Source: DHVE2 group archaeon (GTDB lineage: Archaea; Thermoplasmatota; Thermoplasmata; Thermoplasmatales; Aciduliprofundaceae). Taken from it: a stretch of DNA of 64,000 nucleotides. Location of the stretch: contig JALWRZ010000010.1 in the NCBI GenBank assembly GCA_026993785.1, forward strand, positions 275,199 through 339,198, read 5' to 3'. The notes beneath the pieces are model-generated. The model did not search any database, had not been told where the DNA came from, and saw only the letters and a list, made by a program, of their open reading frames with translations. A program made the position numbers and the translations under genes. Below are positions 52,939-61,914 of the stretch, in pieces. How positions within the stretch are numbered: the stretch's first letter is position 1; each line of letters starts with the position of its first letter.

Positions 52939-53763
52939 CTATTCAATGGGATGAGCTCTTGGACCAAGGGTAACCTCGTATGTTTCATAATCGTCCAGCC
53001 ATGAAGCTTTGCAATCATCAAAAATTACGATAGAGTTGCCAATCATCGCCACCGCAGCATTCTCACAATCTTCCAGTATGTTTTTTGCCTCCTCACTTAT
53101 TAACCCAGTAACCATGGCGAACTCTCGGGCCAATTTTATTGCGTGCTCCAGAGTTGGCATCTCAAGAAACCTATCCATGGCTCTTTTTCCAGCTTTTTTT
53201 ATCACCTCTCTCCTCTCTGCATCTTCCAGAATATCTTGCGTCGCTATACCCCTATCCTTGAGAATAAGTAGCTTTAGCTTGGAGATAGGCGCGAATAATC
53301 TATCCACAATGCCCCAGGGCTGTATGCCTTCCCTTATTCTCACAGTTATGCCTCCCTCATACTGGGTTGCCACATCGCCCAACCCTGTTTTTCTCCTTAC
53401 TTCAACCATATGCGCAATGTGCGCCGCGTGGAGATAAGTTTTCTCGAAAAGGGAGGCAAGGGCTATACTCGTGCTTAGTGCAGCAGCACCACTCATACCA
53501 AAGCCTTGAGATACAGGAAGCTCAACTTTGCTCTCAATTCTTCCATGAAATCCATAGCTCCGGGCAACTTCCTCCTGAATGCTTTCCCTTACTTTCTTTC
53601 CATTTATATATACTTCAAGCTCATCTCCCTCTATTATCTTTGTTCTCACACCCTTAGATACGCATATCCCAACACCCCGGGACCCTCTTCTCAAGGGATC
53701 CTTGCTCTCATCCCTTATCTCGAAAAAGAGTGTTATGCTGCCGGGAGAGAATGCTTCTCTCAT
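52939..53763 (-). CDS. Pantoate kinase
   Basis: A 274-residue GHMP kinase of the archaeal pantoate kinase group, which makes 4-phosphopantoate on the archaeal CoA route. PVSQGFGMSGAAALSTSIALA is the glycine-rich ATP loop; GLGDVATQYEGGITVRIREG is the substrate-side motif. It overlaps the CoaBC gene by 4 nt, supporting the role. The polymerase subunit gene follows after 37 bp. Confidence 0.9.
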   Translation of the reverse strand: MREAFSPGSITLFFEIRDESKDPLRRGSRGVGICVSKGVRTKIIEGDELEVYINGKKVRESIQEEVARSYGFHGRIESKVELPVSQGFGMSGAAALSTSIALASLFEKTYLHAAHIAHMVEVRRKTGLGDVATQYEGGITVRIREGIQPWGIVDRLFAPISKLKLLILKDRGIATQDILEDAERREVIKKAGKRAMDRFLEMPTLEHAIKLAREFAMVTGLISEEAKNILEDCENAAVAMIGNSIVIFDDCKASWLDDYETYEVTLGPRAHPIE

Positions 53764-54923
53764 AATGACTCCGCCATGATTTCCACTATTCTCTTTGCAA
53801 CCTTCTCCTTCTTTCCTTCTACCTTCTCCATATCATCGTCAAAGATTATTATGGCTTTTGTGCTCTCTCTATCCACATCCTCCAGTAGATTCGCAATTAC
53901 CATATCTAAAGAATACTCCTTCATCCTCTCTCTGGCTCTTCTTATCAGCTCTTCTTCACTTATTCCGCTCTCCGCCTTGAAGCCTATGAGGAAACCATCA
54001 TAGACCTTTCGAAGCTCCTTCAAAAATTTGGGATTTTCTCCATATTCTATTTTTCTGAAGCTTTCAAGGTCCTTTATCTTCCCTTCCATCTTCTTTGGTT
54101 TAAAATCCGGAAGCGCAGCGGGAACTATGATGGCATCGTATTCTCTGAACCTATCAAGCATGGAAAGGAGATCCTCAACCCCACTAAAGCTCTCTTGCGG
54201 GATATAATGAGGAATCTCCACGGAATGTAGAGAGATGAGGAGCTTTACATCTCCACCATAATAGTAGGCATATCTTGCCAGCTCCAGGGCCATTTTTCCT
54301 GTGGAGAGATTTGTAATTATTCTAAAATTATCAATTTTTTCGTACCCTGCACCTCCGATAACAAGAATTTTCTTACCTTTTAAATCCTCGCGAAGAATAT
54401 GCATGACCTCCGCTGCCAGGGTTTCGGCATCGGGAATTTTTAGTTTTCCCTCTTCCCTGCGCGGCTCAAGCAACCTGCAGTACTTCTCCAGCTTCCTTAT
54501 GTTTTCCTGAAAGATTGGATTTTCCATCATCTTTTCGGCCATAGTAGGCACAAAAACGCATCTGCGAAGATTTGCAAGGATAAGGGTACTCACCGCATCA
54601 TCCGCTATACCGCAGGCAGCCTTGGAGATGATATTGGCGGTGGCAGGTGCTACAAGCACCAGATCAAAAGGTTCCAGATGCTCATCCTTGCCTGTTAGTT
54701 TATCCACTACAGGGTTTCCTGTGGCAAATAGAAGCGCATCTTTTCCCAAAAATTGGAGGGCCGATGATGTGGCATAGGGATAAACTTCTGCCCCATGCCT
54801 AATAAGCTCTCTTGCCAGTTTCACGCTCTCAACCGCCGCTATGCTGCCAGTCACACATAAAGCGATTCTCCTCCCCTTAAGAATATCGCTTTTTTCGCCC
54901 CTTATCTCATCGGAAGGATGCAT
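53760..54923 (-). CDS. coaBC: Bifunctional phosphopantothenoylcysteine synthetase/decarboxylase
   Basis: A 387-residue CoA-synthesis enzyme. The N-terminal flavoprotein half has CVTGSIAAVESVKLARELIRHG, PATANIISKAACGIADD and PTMAEKMMENPI (CoaC, decarboxylase); the second half from about 190 has GGAGYEKIDNFRIITNLSTGKM and the DFKPKKMEGKIK loop (CoaB, synthetase). A TATA element at 54943-54952 precedes a leaderless ATG 54923. Confidence 0.92.
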   Translation of the reverse strand: MHPSDEIRGEKSDILKGRRIALCVTGSIAAVESVKLARELIRHGAEVYPYATSSALQFLGKDALLFATGNPVVDKLTGKDEHLEPFDLVLVAPATANIISKAACGIADDAVSTLILANLRRCVFVPTMAEKMMENPIFQENIRKLEKYCRLLEPRREEGKLKIPDAETLAAEVMHILREDLKGKKILVIGGAGYEKIDNFRIITNLSTGKMALELARYAYYYGGDVKLLISLHSVEIPHYIPQESFSGVEDLLSMLDRFREYDAIIVPAALPDFKPKKMEGKIKDLESFRKIEYGENPKFLKELRKVYDGFLIGFKAESGISEEELIRRARERMKEYSLDMVIANLLEDVDRESTKAIIIFDDDMEKVEGKKEKVAKRIVEIMAESL

Positions 54924-54955
54924 ACTTCTGTAATTGAGCCCAATTATAAAGTTTT

Positions 54956-55363
54956 TTACTCAAACACGCAATTCTCGGGAAGCTTGTCCCTTATCTCGGC
55001 GAACACGCTTTTCTTAATGTAGTAATATCCCGAGTCCACAAAGAAATAATAGCCATCCTTGAAGAATGTTTGCACCCTCTTTACCCTCTTCACATCACTT
55101 AGCCTGAATATCTCCTCCTTTGCGTGTCTCCAGAGCCTGGGGACATAAACGGAATCTTCAAAGATCACGTAGAGGGACGTGCCCAGGGATATGTATGTGG
55201 TGGCGAGGAAAAGTGTCGCAGATATGCCAAGATAAATAAGGGCAGAGAGCCAATAGTGGATGAAAAATTCCACGATGCCGCCAAGAAGAAAAAGAAGAGA
55301 AAGAAGATATCCAAGGAGTATTATGCTCATTCGCAGTACCTTGAACCTCAGCTCCCGCTCCAT
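54956..55363 (-). CDS. Small membrane protein, PH-like
   Basis: A 135-residue protein with two TM helices (about 13-35 and 40-60) and a soluble C-terminal region (YVIFEDSVYVPRLWRHAKEEIFRLSDVKRVKRVQTF) like the bacterial PH-domain membrane proteins. It begins 2 nt after the peptide transporter operon and is likely co-transcribed. Function unknown. Confidence 0.6.
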   Translation of the reverse strand: MERELRFKVLRMSIILLGYLLSLLFLLGGIVEFFIHYWLSALIYLGISATLFLATTYISLGTSLYVIFEDSVYVPRLWRHAKEEIFRLSDVKRVKRVQTFFKDGYYFFVDSGYYYIKKSVFAEIRDKLPENCVFE

Positions 55364-55365
55364 TT

Positions 55366-56436
55366 TTATCTCTTCTGGTAGAGGTGACAGGCTACATAGT
55401 GCCCGTTACCCACATCCACCAGTGGAGGTTCGAGCCTATCGCATACACCTTCTATCGCGTATGGACAGCGGGGATGGAACCTACAGCCCTTAGGTGGATT
55501 GATTGCGCTTGGAACCTCGCCCGTGAGCAGTTTTCTTTCCTTCTTGCGCTTTGTGGGATCGGGGATTGGAATGGATTCAAGGAGAAGCTTTGTATAGGGG
55601 TGCAGAGGATTCTCAAATAGCTCGTCCACAGGAGCAATCTCAACCAACTTGCCCACATACATCACGCCTATTCTCTGAGCCATATGCTTGACAACGCTCA
55701 AATCGTGGGTGATGAAAATGTACGTGAGATTTCTCTCCTTCTGCAGTTTCTTGAGAAGATTCAGGATCTGCGCCTGCACGGATACATCCAGCGCTGAAGT
55801 TGGCTCATCAAGCACTATGAACTCGGGATTTAACGATAGTGCCCTTGCTATGCCTATTCTCTGTCTCTGTCCTCCGCTGAACTCGTGGGGGAATCTGTGA
55901 AGATGCTCCTTCTTAAGGCCTACCGCTTCCAGGAGCTCCAGAACCTTCTTTTCGATTTTTTCTCGGGGAACTATCCTGTGGGTAAGCATGGGCTCGGCGA
56001 TGAGCTTCTTTATCGTCATCCTTGGATCCAGGGAGGACTGTGGATCCTGAAATACTATCTGCATCCTTCTCTTATATGGAAGAAGCCTCTTCTCCTTCAT
56101 TCTCGTGAGATCGTATCTCATCCTTATTCTTTCCAGCTCCTGCTTGCTCCTCTCATCTTTCTTCGTAACAAGCTCCCGAACCTTCTCTTGAACTTCGGGC
56201 GGAAGTCCGAAGAACACCATTCCATCGTCGGCCCTTATCAATCCCAGCACCGTTCTTCCAAAGGTGGTCTTGCCGCATCCAGACTCACCTACCAATCCGA
56301 AGGTCTCGCCTTTTTTGATCTCCAGCGATACGCCGTCTACCGCCTTAACCTGTGCGATGACCTTACCGAATATGCCGCCCTTCACAGGAAAGTATTTTTT
56401 GAGGTTGTAGACCTGCAACAGGGTTCCGTTATTCAT
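55366..56436 (-). CDS. Peptide ABC transporter ATPase, OppF/DppF-like
   Basis: A 356-residue ATPase. Walker A GESGCGKTT, signature SGGQRQRIGIARAL, Walker B FIVLDEPTSALD; the C-terminal oligopeptide domain ends in CRFHPRCPYAIEGVC...HYVACH, a cysteine cluster of these proteins. ATG 56436 is chosen because the longer frame lies inside the upstream gene; 8 nt still overlap. It powers the permeases at 57444-59370. Confidence 0.92.
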   Translation of the reverse strand: MNNGTLLQVYNLKKYFPVKGGIFGKVIAQVKAVDGVSLEIKKGETFGLVGESGCGKTTFGRTVLGLIRADDGMVFFGLPPEVQEKVRELVTKKDERSKQELERIRMRYDLTRMKEKRLLPYKRRMQIVFQDPQSSLDPRMTIKKLIAEPMLTHRIVPREKIEKKVLELLEAVGLKKEHLHRFPHEFSGGQRQRIGIARALSLNPEFIVLDEPTSALDVSVQAQILNLLKKLQKERNLTYIFITHDLSVVKHMAQRIGVMYVGKLVEIAPVDELFENPLHPYTKLLLESIPIPDPTKRKKERKLLTGEVPSAINPPKGCRFHPRCPYAIEGVCDRLEPPLVDVGNGHYVACHLYQKR

Positions 56437-57439
56437 TGGCCTCGCCCCCATACAGATGGCAAGCCACAAAGTGGCCGGGCTCTATCTCTATGAGCTTTGG
56501 CTTCTCCTTCTTGCAAATGGGTTTAGCGTAGTCACAGCGGGGATGGAACCTGCACCCTGGAGGTGGATAGATGAGATTTGGCACTGAGCCGCGAATCTGC
56601 CTGAGCTCTTCCTTCTTCTCCGTGATTTTCGGTATGGCTTCCATTAGTCCCACAGTATAGGGGTGCTTTGGATTTTGGAAAATGGTGAATGTGTCGGCAA
56701 TTTCCACAATGTTTCCAGCATACATGACTCCAACCCTATCCGTAACCTCCGCTATAACGCTAAGGTCGTGAGTAATTAGAAGTATGGATACTCCAAGCTT
56801 GTCCCGCATATCAGTCAATATTTTTAGAATCTGCGCCTGCACAGTCACATCCAAGGCGGTGGTTGGCTCATCTGCTATCAAAAGCGAGGGATTGGTGGCA
56901 AGCATCATAGCAATCATAGCCCTCTGCCTCATTCCGCCACTTAGCTCATGGGGATAGCTGTCTATTGTTCTCTCGGGATCCGGCATTCGCACCAATCGGA
57001 GCATCTCTATGGCCTTTTTCCTCTTTTCCTTCTTCAGCTCTTTTGGGGCCTTCTTTATATTGGCAATGCCCTCCTCATGGAGAAGAAGCAATTCTATTAT
57101 CTGGTCCCCTATTGTATACACGGGATTCAGTGCGGTCATGGGCTCCTGGAAAATCATGCTTATTTCCTTGCCTCTTATCTTCCTCTTTTCCTCTTCGCTC
57201 ATCTCCAGCAGGTTCTTACCCTTGAAAATTATCTTCCCACCCACGATTTTTCCCGGTTCATCTATGAGTCCTATTATAGAGAGTGCAGTCACAGATTTCC
57301 CGCATCCTGTCTCGCCCACTAATCCAAATATTTCACCTTTCTTTATGTCGAAGCTCACACCATCCACAGCTTTGACCACTCCCTCATATGTGTAGAAGTA
57401 TGTGTGCAGGTCCTCCACTTTTAAGAGAATATCGTTCAT
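56429..57439 (-). CDS. Peptide ABC transporter ATPase, OppD/DppD-like
   Basis: A 336-residue ATPase: Walker A GETGCGKSVT, signature SGGMRQRAMIAMML, Walker B LLIADEPTTALD, and the C-terminal CRFHPRCDYAKPIC cluster. It pairs with the OppF-like protein as the heterodimeric motor of the same transporter. The spacing to the permease gene is 4 nt. Confidence 0.93.
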   Translation of the reverse strand: MNDILLKVEDLHTYFYTYEGVVKAVDGVSFDIKKGEIFGLVGETGCGKSVTALSIIGLIDEPGKIVGGKIIFKGKNLLEMSEEEKRKIRGKEISMIFQEPMTALNPVYTIGDQIIELLLLHEEGIANIKKAPKELKKEKRKKAIEMLRLVRMPDPERTIDSYPHELSGGMRQRAMIAMMLATNPSLLIADEPTTALDVTVQAQILKILTDMRDKLGVSILLITHDLSVIAEVTDRVGVMYAGNIVEIADTFTIFQNPKHPYTVGLMEAIPKITEKKEELRQIRGSVPNLIYPPPGCRFHPRCDYAKPICKKEKPKLIEIEPGHFVACHLYGGEANE

Positions 57440-57443
57440 CTCT

Positions 57444-58358
57444 TCACCTCCTCAGCCTCGGGTCAAGGATATCCCTGAGTCCGTCGCCAAACAGATTAAA
57501 GGCGAGCACTGTGATGAATATGGCCAATCCGGGGAATGTAGACCACCACCATTTGCCTGCAAGAATCCACGAGCGACCCTGACTCACCATTACCCCCCAG
57601 TCTGCCGTGTACGCTGCAGCTCCAAGACCAAGAAACGCAAGACCGGCAGCTGTAAGAATAACGTTACCAAGGTCCATGGTTGCTTGTACCAGAATAGGTG
57701 GTAGGGAGTTGGGAATAACATGTCTCCATATGATCTTGAACCTGCTCACACCCACAGCTCTGGCAGCCTCTATGTATTGATTCTGCTTCACCGAAAGCAC
57801 CTGGCCTCTTACGATTCTCGTGTACGCAGGCCACCATACCACCATAAGCGCGTACATCACATGGGTTAATCCGGGACCAAGCGCTGCGGTTATCGCCATA
57901 GCCAGTATAAGACCGGGAAATGCGAAGAACATATCGCAAATGCGCATGAGAACCTCATCAAACCAGCCACCCACATATCCCGAATAGGCGCCGAGTATCA
58001 CACCAATGAGCATGGCAACTATGACAACGATGAAACCCACATAGAGAGCTTCCCGGGTGCCGTAAATAACCATGCTGTAGATATCGTGCCCCATATCATC
58101 GGTGCCGAAGGGATGCTTCCAGCTTGGCGGCTGAAATGTTTGAGAGAAATCAGAATACCATGTCTGCTGCCCTCCAATGTACTTGGGATGATCTATGGCA
58201 AGGTATGGGGCAAATATGGCCACTAGGAATATGAGTATGAGAAGAATGAGCCCTGCCAGGGTAAGCGGGCTTTTTCTAATGAGATGAAGCGTGTATTTGA
58301 ACTCCTTTATCTGTGATTCGTATTTGCTTCCGAAGGTTTGAACAGCATTCTCCGCCAT
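57444..58358 (-). CDS. Peptide ABC transporter permease, OppC/DppC-like
   Basis: A 304-residue permease with six TM helices. The cytoplasmic EAA loop is EAARAVGVSRFKIIWRHVIPNSLPPIL. An N-terminal cytosolic extension with KYTLHLIRKSPLTLAGLILL is usual for DppC. Forms the channel with the DppB-like protein. Confidence 0.92.
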   Translation of the reverse strand: MAENAVQTFGSKYESQIKEFKYTLHLIRKSPLTLAGLILLILIFLVAIFAPYLAIDHPKYIGGQQTWYSDFSQTFQPPSWKHPFGTDDMGHDIYSMVIYGTREALYVGFIVVIVAMLIGVILGAYSGYVGGWFDEVLMRICDMFFAFPGLILAMAITAALGPGLTHVMYALMVVWWPAYTRIVRGQVLSVKQNQYIEAARAVGVSRFKIIWRHVIPNSLPPILVQATMDLGNVILTAAGLAFLGLGAAAYTADWGVMVSQGRSWILAGKWWWSTFPGLAIFITVLAFNLFGDGLRDILDPRLRR

Positions 58359-58362
58359 TTTC

Positions 58363-59370
58363 TCACTCTCCCAACTTTATCCTCGGGTCAAGATATGCAT
58401 ACAGAATATCCACAATCAGATTCGCGATGACGAATATCACTGCCATGAGAAATGTCACACCCATTATCGCTGGAAAATCCAATGTGGAGATTGCGTGGTA
58501 AGCGTATCTTCCCATTCCAGGCCAGGAAAATATTGTCTCGGTGAGAACCGCGCCGCCGAGAAGACCTGCAAAGGCGAGACCGGACACTGTGAGGGTGGGA
58601 ATCATAGCATTTCTCAAGGCGTGTCGATATATGACTACCCTATCTGGAAGCCCTTTCGCTTTGGCCGTCTTTATATAATCCAAGCGAAGTACCTCAAGCA
58701 TGCTGGATCTGGTCATCCTGGTTATCACTGCCAAGGTTGCATAGGAGAGGGTAATTGATGGTAATATTATATGCCATACATCATCCACAAGAGCATGGAA
58801 ATCTAAAGAAAGAATGCTATCGAGGATGTAAAGGCCTGTGTAGGTATGCGATGGTGCTATACCTCTACCGCTGGCCGGGAATATTCCTAAGTAGGTATAG
58901 AACACGAGGATCAGAAGCAATCCGAGCCAGAATATGGGCATAGACACCCCACTCAGCGCAAAAACCCTGGAGAGATGATCCGGAACTTTGTTTCTTTTTA
59001 CCGCCGACACCACTCCCAGATATATGCCAAGGGGTATGGCAATCATCATAGCCCAAAGAGTGAGTTCAAAGGTGGCCGGAAAATAATCTGCAAGACATGC
59101 TATTACCGGTCGATGTTCAGAATGTGAGTATCCCCAGTCTCCTTTTACGAGTCCTGCAAGGTAGTAGTAATATTGGACGTAAAGGGGGTCATTGAGATGA
59201 TATTTCTCTGCAATCCTTTTAACAACTTCTTCAGGAGCTTTCTGACCAGCCCATGCTCTTGCCGGATTAGCTGGAATTACATGGGAGATAGTAAAGGTAA
59301 TCAACGTAACACCGATAACCACTGGAATAAGCATTATGAGTCTTCTTACCACATACTGCCACAGCTTCAT
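58363..59370 (-). CDS. Peptide ABC transporter permease, OppB/DppB-like
   Basis: A 335-residue permease: N-terminal YVVRRLIMLIPVVIGVTLITF, EAA-loop-type TAKAKGLPDRVVIYRHALRNAMIPTL, and C-terminal TLDFPAIMGVTFLMAVIFVIANLIVDILYAYLDPRI. It heads the five-gene operon; a TATA element at about 59392-59405 precedes its leaderless ATG. A substrate-binding protein gene is not in the window, so that component is encoded elsewhere. Confidence 0.92.
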   Translation of the reverse strand: MKLWQYVVRRLIMLIPVVIGVTLITFTISHVIPANPARAWAGQKAPEEVVKRIAEKYHLNDPLYVQYYYYLAGLVKGDWGYSHSEHRPVIACLADYFPATFELTLWAMMIAIPLGIYLGVVSAVKRNKVPDHLSRVFALSGVSMPIFWLGLLLILVFYTYLGIFPASGRGIAPSHTYTGLYILDSILSLDFHALVDDVWHIILPSITLSYATLAVITRMTRSSMLEVLRLDYIKTAKAKGLPDRVVIYRHALRNAMIPTLTVSGLAFAGLLGGAVLTETIFSWPGMGRYAYHAISTLDFPAIMGVTFLMAVIFVIANLIVDILYAYLDPRIKLGE

Positions 59371-59483
59371 GTAAGGGGGAGAAAGATGTCAGTTTATTTA
59401 AATTTAACTCGTATTATAGTGAAAATACTGCAGTGTTTATCTGTAAACTATAGGGATTCATGAGGGTTTAAATGATAAAATTC

Positions 59484-59656
59484 TTCCCCACGGAGGGGGT
59501 TCATCCCCTCTCTACACCCCCACAGGTTTTGTTGGTTGCTGGAAGTACTAGAAACCCGCTGGAGGTATCTAGTGCAGGAGGTAAAGGAACTCGCTAGATA
59601 TCCCCCAACGGCGTCTGGTTGCAGGAGGGAATGGGAACCCGCTGGTGGTTCCCATT
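59484..59656. repeat. Three-unit structured repeat with covarying hairpins
   Basis: Between dppB and hutI. Two hairpins share a design: 59547-59556 pairs with 59564-59573 around the loop CGCTGGA, and 59630-59639 pairs perfectly with 59647-59656 around CGCTGGT. The stems differ in sequence yet keep pairing. A third, weaker unit lies around 59574-59605 (TGCAGGAGG, then AACTCGCTAGA). TGCNGGA-type stretches occur before each. A separate GAGGGG/CCCCTC hairpin is at about 59493-59511. Strand and function unknown. Confidence 0.65.
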
Positions 59657-60857
59657 AGTAGACGATTTTTCCTCTTTTTATTACCCTTTTCACGAGATTA
59701 ACGCCGAAGTGGTAGCCTAGATGCATATAATTGGGGGCATCCAGGATAACTATATCCGCCTGCTTTCCCTTCTCTATGGAGCCTATCTTATCTTGCATCC
59801 CTATGGCGGCAGCGGCGTTTAATGTGCTTGCTATTATTGCCTCTTCGGCACTCATTCTCATTTGCGTTACTGCAAGAGAGATGACCATCTGCATGCTCTC
59901 TGTGTAACAATTGGGATTCAAATCCGTGGCCAAAGCAACAGGTATCCCATGCTCTATGAATCTTCTGGCAGGAGCGTATTCATGGCTCAGAAGCATGTAA
60001 GGCGTTGCTGGGAGAAGCGTTGCAATAATATCACTTTGGGCCATATACTCCATGCTCTCCTTGGACGTCTTCACGAGATGATCCGCAGAAATGGCGCCTA
60101 CATCAACCGCTACTCTTGTGCATCCTATATCGCATATCTCATCCGCGTGTATTTTAGGAATGAGTCCAAATTTTTTACCTTCTTCTAAATACTCTCTGGA
60201 TTCCTCGGCGCTAAATACGCCCTTCTCGCAGAATATATCGATGAATTTTGCCAGATCTTTTATATGAGGGATAACGCCCTTCATATACTCTATGAATTCG
60301 CCGGAATCTTTGAATTCAGAGGGAAGGGCATGTGCGCCTAAAAATGTGGGCACAAGCTCCAGAGGATGCTGAATCTCTTTTATCACTTCGAGCATCTTCT
60401 TCTCCGTCTCAAGATCTAGGCCATAACCACTTTTAGCCTCAGCGGTGGTAGTTCCATTGGCAAGCATGTAATCCATTCTCTTCTTTGCCTCCACCATAAG
60501 TTGCTCTTTGCTTGCGGCGCGTGTTGCCCTAACAGTACGCAGGATTCCACCACCCATTTTAAGAATGTCAAGATAGGAGTAGCCCTTTAGCTTGAGATAA
60601 AGCTCGTCCTCTCTACTCCCTGCGAAAATCAGGTGGGTATGGGGATCCACAAATCCCGGCATAACAATCTGACCAGAGGCATCTATTTCCTCCTCTGCGC
60701 TGCTCTTCAACTCTCTAGTGGTTCCAACCTCCACAATTTTATCCCCATCTATGAGCACTGCACCGTTCTCAATTATTTGAAGTTTGTAATCCTCTGCCTC
60801 TCTTCTTATTCCGCCTTCTAAGGTTAGGAGCTGTGAAGCATTCTTTATGAGCAACAT
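59655..60857 (-). CDS. hutI: Imidazolonepropionase
   Basis: A 400-residue amidohydrolase that opens the imidazolone ring in histidine degradation to give N-formimino-glutamate. PGFVDPHTHLIFAGSREDE has the metal site; RATRAASKEQL and AEAKSGYGLDLETE are characteristic; IHADEI and ATDLNPNCYTESM complete the site. TATA at 60876-60886 precedes the leaderless start. Other hut genes are not within the window. Confidence 0.92.
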   Translation of the reverse strand: MLLIKNASQLLTLEGGIRREAEDYKLQIIENGAVLIDGDKIVEVGTTRELKSSAEEEIDASGQIVMPGFVDPHTHLIFAGSREDELYLKLKGYSYLDILKMGGGILRTVRATRAASKEQLMVEAKKRMDYMLANGTTTAEAKSGYGLDLETEKKMLEVIKEIQHPLELVPTFLGAHALPSEFKDSGEFIEYMKGVIPHIKDLAKFIDIFCEKGVFSAEESREYLEEGKKFGLIPKIHADEICDIGCTRVAVDVGAISADHLVKTSKESMEYMAQSDIIATLLPATPYMLLSHEYAPARRFIEHGIPVALATDLNPNCYTESMQMVISLAVTQMRMSAEEAIIASTLNAAAAIGMQDKIGSIEKGKQADIVILDAPNYMHLGYHFGVNLVKRVIKRGKIVY

Positions 60858-60901
60858 AATGTGTTATATTTCTGGATATATATATCTCTTTCTTGGCATC
60901 A

Positions 60902-60910
60902 GATTTATAT
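60902..60910 (+). promoter_or_regulatory. TATA box of Taw1 gene
   Basis: GATTTATAT is centred 29 nt before ATG 60935. Confidence 0.5.
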
Positions 60911-60934
60911 CCCACCTCTCCTTAAAGTTTCACC

Positions 60935-61873
60935 ATGAATCCTGAGATCGAGAGGATACTGCGAAAACAGGGATATGCAATTGTGGGCAGGCATAGCGCG
61001 GTCAAGCTCTGTCACTGGCTCAGGGAAAGCCTGCTCCATAATAGACCTTGTTACAAGCAAACCTTCTACGGGATACGGTCTCATCGGTGTCTCCAGATGA
61101 GCCCTGCGGTAAACAATTGCACTCAGAACTGCCTGTTCTGCTGGCGCTTTCAGGGCTTCAATGAAGTGTATTTAAAAGAAGTGGATGAGCCCGAGTTCAT
61201 AGTGGAGGAGAGTATAAGGCAGCAGAGAAGATTGATAGTGGGATATAAGGGAGATCCACGGGTCTCACTGGAAAAATGGGAAGAAGCGATGAATCCTCGG
61301 CATGTGGCCATATCACTCATAGGTGAGCCAACCCTGTATCCTCGCCTGGGAGAGCTGATAGAGGAGTATCACAAAAGGGGATTCACAACGTTCTTGGTAA
61401 CCAATGGAACAATGCCAGAGGTACTGGAGAATTTAGATCCTTTACCTACGCAGCTTTATGTAACAATGGCAGCTCCCAACGAGGAGATCTACAAGAGACT
61501 TCTCGTCCCGCTTATCAAGAATGGATGGTCCCGACTGCTTAGAACCCTGGAACTTCTTCCCTCTCTTGATACGAGAAAGGTCATACGCCACACCCTCGTA
61601 AAGGGATGGAATATGGAAGACTACGAGAAGGACTATGGAAAGCTGGATACCCTTGCGGATCCAGATTTCATAGAGCCCAAAGCCTATGTGTTCGTGGGTT
61701 ATTCAAGGGAGAGATTGAGTCTGGAGAATATGCCCTCCCATGAGGAGATAAGAAGCTTTGCACACAAGCTTGCTGAGGAAACGGGGTATCATTTCATATC
61801 TGAGCGTGAGGATAGCCGTGTGGTTCTTCTCTCCAAGCACACCTCGGAGGATAAGATAAAGATAAAGCTATAA
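60935..61873 (+). CDS. taw1: tRNA 4-demethylwyosine synthase (Taw1)
   Basis: A 312-residue radical SAM enzyme that builds the tricyclic base imG-14 at G37 of tRNA-Phe using pyruvate. The SAM cluster motif is CTQNCLFCWR; additional cysteines (PCYK, HRC) upstream bind the second cluster. SLIGEPTLYPRLGELIEEYHKRGFTTFLVTNG is a conserved core. The bacterial flavodoxin domain of eukaryotic TYW1 is absent, as in archaea. Confidence 0.93.
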   Translation: MNPEIERILRKQGYAIVGRHSAVKLCHWLRESLLHNRPCYKQTFYGIRSHRCLQMSPAVNNCTQNCLFCWRFQGFNEVYLKEVDEPEFIVEESIRQQRRLIVGYKGDPRVSLEKWEEAMNPRHVAISLIGEPTLYPRLGELIEEYHKRGFTTFLVTNGTMPEVLENLDPLPTQLYVTMAAPNEEIYKRLLVPLIKNGWSRLLRTLELLPSLDTRKVIRHTLVKGWNMEDYEKDYGKLDTLADPDFIEPKAYVFVGYSRERLSLENMPSHEEIRSFAHKLAEETGYHFISEREDSRVVLLSKHTSEDKIKIKL

Positions 61874-61914
61874 TGATACGCTAATTTTTTCTATGTGAAT
61901 GAGGATATCCTTCT

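Noticed and set aside
59484-59656. CRISPR array
   Set aside because: Only three imperfect units with uneven spacing (36 and 47 nt) and no Cas genes; the units look like hairpins, not repeat-spacer.
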